Below, one piece after another: positions 54,236 through 61,568 of a stretch of DNA of 62,979 nt. The notes under the pieces were generated by a model, which had not been told where the DNA came from, made no database searches, and saw only the letters and a program-made list of their open reading frames with translations. Origin of the DNA: Rubrivivax sp. Its GTDB lineage: Bacteria; Pseudomonadota; Gammaproteobacteria; Burkholderiales; Burkholderiaceae_C. The position numbers and the translations under genes are program-made. Positions within the stretch are counted from its first letter, which is position 1; each line of letters begins with the position of its first letter. The stretch is from positions 1 to 62,979 of the forward strand of contig JAJTGU010000003.1 of the NCBI GenBank assembly GCA_021297985.1, in the 5' to 3' direction.

Positions 54236-55129
54236 ATGACCTTGATCGCCCGATCCGCGGCCTGCCTGCTGCTGGCCGCCAGCCCGATGTGCAACGTGTG
54301 GGCGCAGGCCGACGCCGCGCCTCCAACGGTCGCCACCCCCGCCACGGCCACCGTGCCGTCCGCGAACGCCGGCCGCCCGCTGTGGGAGCTGGGCGTGTTT
54401 GCGTTTGGCGTCTCGCAGCAGGCCTACCCGGGCTCGGACCAGAACATCGGCCGCGGCCTGGCCCTGCCCTATGGCATCTACCGCGGCGAGGTGCTGCGCG
54501 CCGACGAGGACGGTGCCGGGCTGCGTGCCTTCAAGAGTCCGCGCTTCGAACTCGACGTCGGGTTTGCCGGTTCGTTCGGATCCAGCTCGGAGCGCATCGA
54601 GGCCCGCCGAGGCATGCCCAACCTGGGCACCTTGATCGAGTTCGGGCCGATGCTGACCTGGAAGCTCAGCGACCCCGCCGTGCGCGACGGCAGCGGGCGC
54701 TGGACGCTCGAGCTGCCGCTGCGCGGCGTCTTCGACATCAACGACGGCTGGGCGCACCGCGGCATGTCCTTCGAGCCGGAGCTGATCTGGTCGCTGCGCC
54801 GGCGCGGCGGCTGGTCGGGCACGGCGCGGGTCGGCCTCTTGGTCGCCGACCAACGCCTGGGTCGCCACTTCTACGGCGTCGAATCCCGGTTCGCCACCGC
54901 CAGCCGGCCGGCCTACGACGCCAAGAGCGGCCTCGTCGCGACGCGCCTGGCGTTCACGCTCAGCCGGTCGCTGGGCCCGGACTGGAACGTCTTCGGTTTT
55001 GCCCGCTTCGACAGCGTCACCGGTGCGGCCAACGAGTCCAGCCCGCTGGTCCGGCAGACCACCGGCGCGACCTACGGCATCGGACTGTCGTGGACCTGGC
55101 TGCGCTCGGACGTGCGCGTGCGCGACTGA
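54236..55129 (+). CDS. MipA/OmpV-family outer-membrane protein
   Basis: A 297-residue protein with a signal peptide (ends NVWAQA), a short Ala/Thr/Pro linker and a beta-barrel of the MipA/OmpV type: WELGVFAFGVSQQAYPGSDQNIGRGLALPYGIYRGEVLRAD, alternating hydrophobic strands, and an aromatic-rich end (YGIGLSWTWLRSDVRVRD). MipA scaffolds peptidoglycan enzymes in E. coli; other members are porin-like or bind drugs. It starts 18 nt after moaA and ends 6 nt from the convergent rlmB stop. Confidence 0.82.
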   Translation: MTLIARSAACLLLAASPMCNVWAQADAAPPTVATPATATVPSANAGRPLWELGVFAFGVSQQAYPGSDQNIGRGLALPYGIYRGEVLRADEDGAGLRAFKSPRFELDVGFAGSFGSSSERIEARRGMPNLGTLIEFGPMLTWKLSDPAVRDGSGRWTLELPLRGVFDINDGWAHRGMSFEPELIWSLRRRGGWSGTARVGLLVADQRLGRHFYGVESRFATASRPAYDAKSGLVATRLAFTLSRSLGPDWNVFGFARFDSVTGAANESSPLVRQTTGATYGIGLSWTWLRSDVRVRD

Positions 55130-55135
55130 CGCGCC

Positions 55136-55879
55136 TCAGGCGCGGCGCTGGCGCAAGGCCTCGTACAGGCAGACCCCTGCGGCGACGCTGACGTTCAGGC
55201 TTTCGACCGCGCCCTGCATCGGGATGCTGACGAGCGCGTCGCAGGTCTTCCGGGTCAACTGGCGCAGGCCGGGGCCTTCGGCACCCAACACCAATGCCGT
55301 GGGGCCGGAAAGGTCGGCGTCGTAGACGCTGGACTCGGCCTCGTCGGACAGGCCGACGACCTTCCAGCCCGCGTCCTTCAGCTCGTTGAGCGCCCGCGCC
55401 AGGTTGGTCACCATCAGGTAGGGCACGCTGTCGGCGGCGCCGCTGGCGACCTTGCTGACGGTGGCGTTGATCGCGACCGCGTGGTCCTTGGGGGCGATCA
55501 CCGCCGTCGCGCCGGCGCCGTCGGCCACGCGCAGGCAGGCGCCCAGGTTGTGCGGGTCGGTCACGCCGTCGAGCACCAGCACCAGCGGCGCGCCGGCGGC
55601 CGGGTCCAGCCCGTCGAGCAGCTCGATCACCGTGCGCGCCATCGCTAGCGGCTCGACCCGTGCGGCCACGCCCTGGTGGCGGCTGTTGCCGGCCAGGCGC
55701 GCCACCGCGGCCTCGTCGGTCTCGGTCCAGCGAACGCCGCTTTCCTTCAGCCGGACGACGAACTGGCGCATCCGGCCGTCGCGTCGGGCGCCGTCGATCA
55801 GCACCTCGTGAACCGTCTCAGGCGCGGTTTTCAGCCGGCCGCCAACGGTGTGGAAGCCAAAGAGGATGCTGCGGGACAT
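55136..55879 (-). CDS. rlmB: 23S rRNA (guanosine-2'-O-)-methyltransferase RlmB
   Basis: A 247-residue SPOUT methyltransferase for G2251 of 23S rRNA. It has an N-terminal substrate-binding domain (FGFHTVGGRLKTAPETVHEVLID), then the knotted catalytic domain with LDGVTDPHNLGACLRVADGAGATAVI, LVLGAEGPGLRQLTRKTCD and IPMQGAVESLNVSVAAGVCLYEALRQR. Length and motifs are standard. Confidence 0.95.
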   Translation of the reverse strand: MSRSILFGFHTVGGRLKTAPETVHEVLIDGARRDGRMRQFVVRLKESGVRWTETDEAAVARLAGNSRHQGVAARVEPLAMARTVIELLDGLDPAAGAPLVLVLDGVTDPHNLGACLRVADGAGATAVIAPKDHAVAINATVSKVASGAADSVPYLMVTNLARALNELKDAGWKVVGLSDEAESSVYDADLSGPTALVLGAEGPGLRQLTRKTCDALVSIPMQGAVESLNVSVAAGVCLYEALRQRRA

Positions 55880-55899
55880 GCGGCCAATGCTAGCCGCGC

Positions 55900-55914
55900 C
55901 GCCCGCAGCGGGCG
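55900..55914 (-). terminator. Possible terminator after PEP-CTERM gene 3
   Basis: A short stem CGCCC / GGGCG with a 5-nt loop, 10 nt past the stop on the minus strand. Weak. Confidence 0.3.
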
Positions 55915-55924
55915 ACGTCGATCC

Positions 55925-56695
55925 TCAGACCTTCTTGCGGCGGCTCGCGGCCACGCCCAGCAGGCCCAGGCTCACCAGCGCCAGGACACCCGGCTCGGGG
56001 ACGTTGTTGTTGCGCGAGAACGCGAACGACATGCCGCGGATGTCGCCACCGATGCGGCCGCCAACGAGGGTGGCATTGCCGGTGGCGGTGTCGATGCGGT
56101 ACAGCGCGTCGCCACCGATGTCGATGCCGAACAGCTGGTCGTTCTCGTCGAAGGCGATGGCCGTCCAGGTCAGCGAGCCACCGATCGCGGTGAATGCACC
56201 GGTGGTGGTGTTGAAGGTGCCGATGCCGCCAAAGCCGCCACCGAACAGGACACCGGCGCTGTTCATCGACAGGTCGAGCATGTTGTTGTTGCCGCCACCC
56301 ACCGCCACCGCGGACCCGTTGGTGGGGTCGACCCGGATCAAGGGGCCGCCGTTGAAGTCGAGCGAATAGAGCGTGCTGTAGGTGGTGTCGAACGCGAGGC
56401 CGGTGAGCCGGAACGCGCTGTCGCCCACCACCGTCGTGGCGCCGTTGGTCAGATCCACGGTCGACAGCGTGCCGTCGAACAGGCCGACGCTGTACATCGT
56501 GTTGGTGTTGCCGTTCCAGGCCAGGCCGAGGCGGTAGGCAGAGTTGCCGCTGGCAATGGCCACCGAAGCGCCGGTGCTGGAATCGATGCTGTACAGCGTG
56601 TTGTCGGCGCCGTACAAGGGGGCCGCCTGGGCGGCCAGGGTGCTCAGCGTGAAAGCCAGGGCGGCTGCCGCGCGGGTGAAATGCTTCATCGACAT
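55925..56695 (-). CDS. PEP-CTERM sorted protein (3) with propeller-like repeats
   Basis: A 256-residue exported protein with a signal peptide (ends AQA, about residue 24). The mature part is made of short YSID/YSVG/YSLD repeats with following Gly/Thr turns (YGADNTLYSIDSSTGASVAI, MYSVGLFDGTLSTVDLTNG, LYSLDFNGGPLIRVDPTNG), like a small beta-propeller. The tag is VPEPGVLALVSLGLLGVAASRRKKV. The ATG at 56695 has AAGGA 8 nt upstream. A sigma-54 promoter lies about 75 nt upstream. The function is unknown; surface or matrix location is expected. Confidence 0.87.
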   Translation of the reverse strand: MSMKHFTRAAAALAFTLSTLAAQAAPLYGADNTLYSIDSSTGASVAIASGNSAYRLGLAWNGNTNTMYSVGLFDGTLSTVDLTNGATTVVGDSAFRLTGLAFDTTYSTLYSLDFNGGPLIRVDPTNGSAVAVGGGNNNMLDLSMNSAGVLFGGGFGGIGTFNTTTGAFTAIGGSLTWTAIAFDENDQLFGIDIGGDALYRIDTATGNATLVGGRIGGDIRGMSFAFSRNNNVPEPGVLALVSLGLLGVAASRRKKV

Positions 56696-56768
56696 GTGGA
56701 TCGTCCTTGTTGAGTGAATCCGTCCCGATGGAGGCACATGGCCTAGCTTCCGGGTCTGCAGGCTAAAG

Positions 56769-56784
56769 AGCAGGTTGCGTGCCA
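56769..56784 (-). promoter_or_regulatory. Sigma-54 promoter of PEP-CTERM gene 3
   Basis: Minus-strand TGGCACG-CAAC-CTGCT matches the sigma-54 consensus TGGCACG-N4-TTGCT at all but one fixed position, with exactly 10 nt between GG and GC. The predicted transcript start is about 60 nt before the ATG. Published work ties PEP-CTERM genes to sigma-54 and the PrsK/PrsR system. Confidence 0.75.
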
Positions 56785-56970
56785 ATCAGCGTCGATCTGG
56801 GCCGCTTCCCTTGGACGGCGGCCGCGGGAACGAAGCTGCCAGAGTCAGGACCGAGTCGACGTGTAAGGAAATCCGACAGAGATTCAGCCCGAAACTCCGG
56901 CCAGCACTCGTCGGCAGACACCCAGCGACGCCGACCTCCGATCGAGCAGGTGCCCTGAACTCCAGCGCGG

Positions 56971-59034
56971 CTACTGCGGATTGCGCGCCAGCCGGAAGCT
57001 CAGGTCCGAAGCCCGGTACGACGCCGGCTGCGACAGCCGCGCGGCCGAGCGCACCTGGGCCTGCGGGCTGGCCCAGCTGCCACCGCGCACGACGCGGCGC
57101 GTGCAGTCGACGGTGGGGCCGTTCAGGCGCGGGCTGGCGTCGTTGGGAGCGGCTTCGTGGTTGGGCGCCCAGCAGTCCTCCACCCACTCGGCAGCGTTGC
57201 CGAGCATGTCGTACAGGCTCAGGTTGTCGCGCCCGAACCAGCCGCCGCCGGTGGCGTAGGGGTAGCTGTCGCGGCAGTTGAAGGCGCCCGGCCAGCCGAG
57301 CTGCTTGTCCAGCGCCTCGTCGGCCACGTTGGCATAGCGGCAGCTGCGGCTGGGGGGCTGGTCGGTGCGGTTGCCGCCGCTGCGGAAGGTGTCGCGAGTG
57401 CCTTCCCAGAGCTTGCCGAAGAAGCCCGCCTGCTCGGCCCAGGGGCGCGGCGTGGTCGTGCCGCCGCGGGCCGCAAACTCCCACTCGGCCTCGCTCGGCA
57501 GGCGGTAGACCACGCTGCTGCCGCTGTTGAGCCACTGCAGGTAGGCCACCACGTCGTTGTAGCTGACGCAGACCACGGGGTGGTAGTCGGTCTGGGCGTA
57601 GCCGGGGTTGCGCCAGTTCACGTTGGCGCGAAGCTCGAAGCTTGCACCCTTGGACGGCACGTGGCAGCCGCCGGAACGCTCGGCCTCGGTGACGTAGCGC
57701 GTGGCCTCGATGAACTTCTTCCACTGGTAGACCTGGGTCTCGTAGTAGGCGAGCTCGAAGTTGGTCACCATCACGCCGCGCTTGGGCTGTGCGGAGGCGT
57801 CGGGCTGACCGTCGAAGCCGGGCTCGTCGGCATCGGCGCCCATCTGGAACGTGTTGCCGCCGATGCGCGCGAGACTCATCTCGCGCAGTGCGTACTGCAG
57901 CGTGACCGCGGCTTCCGAATCGCGAGCCGCGGGGGCTGCTGCGGGCGCCGGCGTCGCCGTGGCCGTGGCCGTCGCCATGGCCGGCAGCGCCGGTGCGACC
58001 GCGGCGGCTGCCGTTGCAGCAGGCGTCACGGTCACCTTTCCGGCGGCCGTCTTGCTCACCGTCACGGCCGGCGCAGCCGGCGCGGCGGCAACACCACCGC
58101 CTTGCATGGCCGCCAGCTTGACGCGTGCCGCAGCCGCAAACAGCCCACGCGGGAACTCGGTCAGATAGGCCTGGTAGGCCGATGCCGTGCGCACCGATTC
58201 GGCGGCCTGCCAGGCGGCCTCGTCGGCGTTGGCGGGCGTCGGCAGCGACGGCTGCACATTGACCGTGGCGCCGGGGCTGACGACGAAGTAGAAGTCGCCC
58301 GTCAGGCTGCCTTCCATCCACGGTTCCTGCTTGCCCTTGCTGGTCTCGCGCACGCGGATCGTCACCCGCTTGAGCGCGGTCTCGATCGGCACGCCGCGTT
58401 CGCCGATGTGGGCCAGCAGCGCCTCGGTGTACATGCCGTGTCGTCCAGCACCGTCGTCGGCGATGGCGCCCGGACGCGTGGCGTAGTGGATCAGGGTGCC
58501 GCTCGGGGCCTGCACGCGCGCCAGGCCCGTGGGCGCAGAGCGGAAGTTGCGGGCAAACGGGTTGTTGCGGCAGGCGTCGAGCAGCACCAGGTTGACCGCC
58601 GCCTTGCTGTCCTCCATCGCATTGAGCACGGCGCTGACGGCCATGCTCTGCTGGGGCACGTCGTCTTCGCTGGACAGGTCGGCGTCCACGGTCGGCAGGT
58701 AGTTCTCGCCGCGCACCTGCAGGCCGTGGCCGGCATAGAAGAACAAGGCCACCGAGCCGGGCCGGATCGCAGTGCGGAACTCGCGGATCGCAGCTCCGAC
58801 CTGGCGCGTCCTCAGGTCCTCGAAGTAGATGACCTGGAAGCCCATCTCGCGCAGCTTGTCGCGCATCGCCCGCGCATCGTTGATGGGGTTGCGCAACGGC
58901 GAGGACTTGTAGGCCGCATTGCCGACGATCAACGCCACGCGGTGCTCGTTCAGCGAGCGGTTGCTCTGGGCGATCACGGGCAGCGCGGTCAGCGCAGCAA
59001 ACAGCAGGACGAAAAGTCGGCGCAGCAGGTCCAT
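56971..59034 (-). CDS. Exported caspase-like protease fused to a SUMF1-type domain
   Basis: A 687-residue protein. A signal peptide (1-22) is followed by a caspase-fold C14 domain (about 30-255) with catalytic His103 (FFYAGHG) and Cys155 (LLDACRNNPF). An Ala/Thr/Pro-rich linker (about 310-380) precedes a C-terminal SUMF1/formylglycine-generating-type domain (about 385-687: GGNTFQMGAD, HPVVCVSYNDVVAYLQWLN, YRLPSEAEWEFAARGG, LSLYDMLGNAAEWVEDCW, RVVRGGSWASP). The Cys pair needed for formylglycine formation after RGGSW is missing, so this domain is probably a binding or structural module. The substrates are unknown. Confidence 0.88.
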   Translation of the reverse strand: MDLLRRLFVLLFAALTALPVIAQSNRSLNEHRVALIVGNAAYKSSPLRNPINDARAMRDKLREMGFQVIYFEDLRTRQVGAAIREFRTAIRPGSVALFFYAGHGLQVRGENYLPTVDADLSSEDDVPQQSMAVSAVLNAMEDSKAAVNLVLLDACRNNPFARNFRSAPTGLARVQAPSGTLIHYATRPGAIADDGAGRHGMYTEALLAHIGERGVPIETALKRVTIRVRETSKGKQEPWMEGSLTGDFYFVVSPGATVNVQPSLPTPANADEAAWQAAESVRTASAYQAYLTEFPRGLFAAAARVKLAAMQGGGVAAAPAAPAVTVSKTAAGKVTVTPAATAAAAVAPALPAMATATATATPAPAAAPAARDSEAAVTLQYALREMSLARIGGNTFQMGADADEPGFDGQPDASAQPKRGVMVTNFELAYYETQVYQWKKFIEATRYVTEAERSGGCHVPSKGASFELRANVNWRNPGYAQTDYHPVVCVSYNDVVAYLQWLNSGSSVVYRLPSEAEWEFAARGGTTTPRPWAEQAGFFGKLWEGTRDTFRSGGNRTDQPPSRSCRYANVADEALDKQLGWPGAFNCRDSYPYATGGGWFGRDNLSLYDMLGNAAEWVEDCWAPNHEAAPNDASPRLNGPTVDCTRRVVRGGSWASPQAQVRSAARLSQPASYRASDLSFRLARNPQ

Positions 59035-59065
59035 GGCGCCGCATTGTCGCCAAGGCCACCCGCCA

Positions 59066-59818
59066 TCACCATGCCCCGAATGAACGACCCGCCATCAAGA
59101 CGCCAATGAACACCGGTTGGTGCAGCATGTAGAAGCTGAGCGACCAGCGACCCAGCCCCGCCAGCGGCCGCATGGCCCGCGGGACACCCCCGGCCAGGGC
59201 CTGTGGCGCGCGCGCCAGCAGGACGCCGCCTGCCGCCCAACCCACCAGCAGCGGCGCCAGCCACGGCAGCAGCGGCACGTAGTCCTCGGTGCGGGGCTTG
59301 GCGGTCACCAGGCCCAGGGGGTTCAGCAGCCGGTTGTCGAAGACGGGATGCTGCACAAGCTGTGGCAGGGCCCACGCGACCCCTGCCAGCGCCAGAAGGG
59401 TCAAGACCCGGACCGGACCCATCGCGGAGGGGCGCGGCAGCCAGGTCGCCGCCAGGCGCGCCAACAGCAGCATCGCCGCGATGGCATGCAGCACTCCAAA
59501 GCTGATCCAGCTGCCCGGGAACATCAGCGCCGACCCCAGGCTCACCAGCACGGCGCAGCCGGCCACCTGCGCCCAGCGGCGCCAGAAGCGGGGCCAGGCC
59601 TGCCCGGCCTCGAGCGCGCAGGCCAGCGACAGCCCGGCGCAGAACAGGAACAGGCTCACGATGCAGGCCCGCTGCACGGTCCACAGCGGATCGCGGTAGA
59701 AGTTCTGCGCCGGCTCCAGCAGCCCGAGGTGGTTGAGGTCGAACGCCAGGTGAAAGCCGGCCATCCAGACGATGGCCAAGCCACGCAAGGCGTCGAGCCG
59801 GTCGAACCGTGAAACCAT
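59066..59818 (-). CDS. DUF1624 membrane protein (heparan-alpha-glucosaminide acetyltransferase-like)
   Basis: A 250-residue protein with about seven transmembrane segments. The N-terminal signature RFDRLDALRGLAIVWMAGFHLAFDLNHLG and the C-terminal LGRWSLSFYMLHQPVFIGVL are typical of DUF1624/acyltransferase-3-like proteins. An acyl-transfer role at the membrane is likely for the superfamily; the substrate is unknown. It lies 31 nt upstream of the caspase/SUMF1 gene on the same strand. Confidence 0.85.
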   Translation of the reverse strand: MVSRFDRLDALRGLAIVWMAGFHLAFDLNHLGLLEPAQNFYRDPLWTVQRACIVSLFLFCAGLSLACALEAGQAWPRFWRRWAQVAGCAVLVSLGSALMFPGSWISFGVLHAIAAMLLLARLAATWLPRPSAMGPVRVLTLLALAGVAWALPQLVQHPVFDNRLLNPLGLVTAKPRTEDYVPLLPWLAPLLVGWAAGGVLLARAPQALAGGVPRAMRPLAGLGRWSLSFYMLHQPVFIGVLMAGRSFGAW

Positions 59819-59839
59819 GGTGCGGGCCGGTGAACCTTG

Positions 59840-60256
59840 TCAGCGCACGGCCAGCCGGGCGCTGGCCCCCTGGTTGATGGCGCGGATCTCGGCCAGCAGG
59901 GCGTCGATGTGCCCGCGCTTGGCCTCGAGCTCGGCGATCGCGGCGTCGGTGCGCTCCTTCAGCCAGCGCAGCTGGCGCACCCGGCCTTCGCCGTGGTCAC
60001 CGTACAGCGCCAGGAAGTGGCCGATCTCCTCGAGGCTGGCGCCGATGGCCTTGCTGCGCAGGATGATCGCCAGGCGCGCGCGTTCGCGCCGGGTGTAGAC
60101 GCGGGTCGCGCCGACGCGCTGCGGCGTCAGCAGGCCCTTGGACTCGTAGAAGCGCAGCGCACGCGGCGTGATGGCGAATTCGCGGCACAACTCGGCGATG
60201 CCGAACAGCTCGCGGCTGTCGTCCACCGCCGCTGCTGCTGCCGCTGCCGCCCCCAT
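59840..60256 (-). CDS. MerR-family regulator, LiuR-like
   Basis: A 138-residue MerR protein. After an Ala-rich start, the winged helix-turn-helix is FGIAELCREFAITPRALRFYESKGLLTPQRVGATRVYTRRERARLAIILRSKAIG (about 16-70). A dimerisation helix and a short tail without metal-binding Cys follow. This fits the LiuR group that controls branched-chain amino acid and acyl-CoA catabolism. The ATG at 60256 lies 2 nt after the SCP2 stop. A matching LiuR-type palindrome lies upstream of the operon. Confidence 0.83.
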   Translation of the reverse strand: MGAAAAAAAAVDDSRELFGIAELCREFAITPRALRFYESKGLLTPQRVGATRVYTRRERARLAIILRSKAIGASLEEIGHFLALYGDHGEGRVRQLRWLKERTDAAIAELEAKRGHIDALLAEIRAINQGASARLAVR

Positions 60257-60258
60257 GG

Positions 60259-60561
60259 CTAGACGACGCGCTGCAGCTTCAGCGCCACGCTCATGTCGCC
60301 CGAGACCTTGAACTTGCCCATCATGAAGCCGGTGGTCGGCTCCAGCTCGCCGGTCAGCAAGGCGCCCAGGTTGGCCAGGCTGATGGCGACCGTGCAGTCC
60401 GCGTCGCGATCGGTGTTGTCGACGGTGTTCGGGCTGGCCTTGCCGTCGATCACGGCGACGCCGTCGGCACCGCAGTCGAACTTCAGCACGGCGTTCAGGC
60501 CACTGTCGGCGCCCACCTTGGCGCGCAAGGCATCGGTACAGGCTGCAAGGTCCATGTTCAT
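60259..60561 (-). CDS. SCP2 sterol-carrier-domain protein
   Basis: A 100-residue single SCP2 domain: VLKFDCGADGVAVIDGKASPNTVDNTDRDADCTVAISLANLGALLTGELEPTTGFMMGKFKVSGDMSVALKLQRVV (residues 26-100, quoted in part by the LTGELEPTTGFMMGKFKV signature). The domain binds fatty acyl-CoA or lipids in a hydrophobic tunnel. It is the first gene of a two-gene operon with the MerR regulator and divergent from acyl-CoA genes, so a carrier role for acyl-CoA intermediates is likely. The ATG is at 60561. Confidence 0.87.
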   Translation of the reverse strand: MNMDLAACTDALRAKVGADSGLNAVLKFDCGADGVAVIDGKASPNTVDNTDRDADCTVAISLANLGALLTGELEPTTGFMMGKFKVSGDMSVALKLQRVV

Positions 60562-60645
60562 GGGTTCCGGGTGTTGGGGGACGGGGGCGATTGTTCGCAG
60601 CCCGGGCGACCGGCAACACCGGGAATTCACCAATGCGGCTGATGA

Positions 60646-60660
60646 TTGACGTTAACGTAA
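60646..60660. promoter_or_regulatory. LiuR-type operator
   Basis: TTGACGTTAACGTAA, with a perfect ACGTTAACGT core (60649-60658), matches the known LiuR-box form TTKACGTNNACGTMAA by memory. It lies 13 nt upstream of the SDR start and 84 nt upstream of the divergent SCP2/MerR operon. Confidence 0.7.
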
Positions 60661-60673
60661 GCTGTGCTCCGCC

Positions 60674-61561
60674 ATGGACACCCATCCCGCCGGAACCTAC
60701 CGCAGCGTCTTCCGCCCCGACCTGTTTGCCGGCGAGACCGCCTGGGTCACCGGTGGCGGCAGCGGCATCGGACGCTGCGTCGCGCACGAGCTGGCCGCGC
60801 TTGGCGCCCGCGTCGTGCTGTCCGGGCGCACCGCCGCCAAGCTCGACGCGGTGGCGGCCGAGATCGTGGCCGACACGGCGGACGCTGGCCGCGTGCTGAC
60901 CCGCGCCTTCGACATCCGCGATGAAGATGCCGTCAAGGCCAACGTGGCGTCCGTGCTGGCCGAATGCGGCCCGGTCCGGCTGCTCGTCAACAACGCCGGC
61001 GGGCAGTTCCCGGCGCCGTTGCTGGCGATCTCCAAGCGCGGCTTCGACGCCGTGGTCGCCAACAACCTGACCGGCGGCTTCCTGATGATGCGCGAGCTGT
61101 TCGTGCAGTGCCTGCAGCAGCACGGCGGCGCGATCGTCAACATGACGGCCGACTTCCGCAACGGCATGCCCGGCATGGGCCACAGCGGCGCAGCCCGCGC
61201 CGGCATGGCCAACCTGACCGCGACCGCCGCCTTCGAATGGGCACACGCCGGCGTTCGCGTCAACGCCGTGGCCCCGGGCTGGATCGCCTCCAGCGGCATG
61301 GACCGCTACGGCCCCGCGGTGCAGAGCCTGATCCCCCGGCTCAGGAACCACGTGCCGATGCGCCGGCTGGGCCTGGAAGCCGAAGTGAGCGGCGCCATCG
61401 TCTTCCTGTTGTCACCGGCGGCGGCGTTCATCAGCGGCGCGACGCTGCAGATCGACGGTGCCGCCTCGCTCGGCAGCGCGGTGTTCCCGCTGGGGCCCGA
61501 CGCCAGGAGCGAGCCCTTCGAGGGTTTTCATCGTGCCCAGCTGCCCGACGTGCTGAAGTGA
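60674..61561 (+). CDS. Short-chain reductase, PECR-like (trans-2-enoyl-CoA reductase type)
   Basis: A 295-residue SDR. The cofactor motif is VTGGGSGIG near 25-33, with SGR at beta-2 suggesting NADPH, and NNAGGQFP. In place of the usual Tyr-x3-Lys it has GHSGAARAGMANLT, which is the arrangement of the peroxisomal trans-2-enoyl-CoA reductase group. LLSPAAAFISGATLQIDGA also fits that group. It lies 7 nt upstream of the acyl-CoA carboxylase gene. A role in reducing an enoyl-CoA from branched-chain or terpenoid acid breakdown is likely; AtuG-like activity is an alternative. Confidence 0.8.
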   Translation: MDTHPAGTYRSVFRPDLFAGETAWVTGGGSGIGRCVAHELAALGARVVLSGRTAAKLDAVAAEIVADTADAGRVLTRAFDIRDEDAVKANVASVLAECGPVRLLVNNAGGQFPAPLLAISKRGFDAVVANNLTGGFLMMRELFVQCLQQHGGAIVNMTADFRNGMPGMGHSGAARAGMANLTATAAFEWAHAGVRVNAVAPGWIASSGMDRYGPAVQSLIPRLRNHVPMRRLGLEAEVSGAIVFLLSPAAAFISGATLQIDGAASLGSAVFPLGPDARSEPFEGFHRAQLPDVLK

Positions 61562-61568
61562 GCCGCAC

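Noticed and set aside
61180..61220. Loss of the Tyr-x3-Lys motif in the SDR at 60674-61561 as a sign of inactivity.
   Set aside because: The HSGAARAG arrangement is normal for the trans-2-enoyl-CoA reductase group, so it is not a defect.
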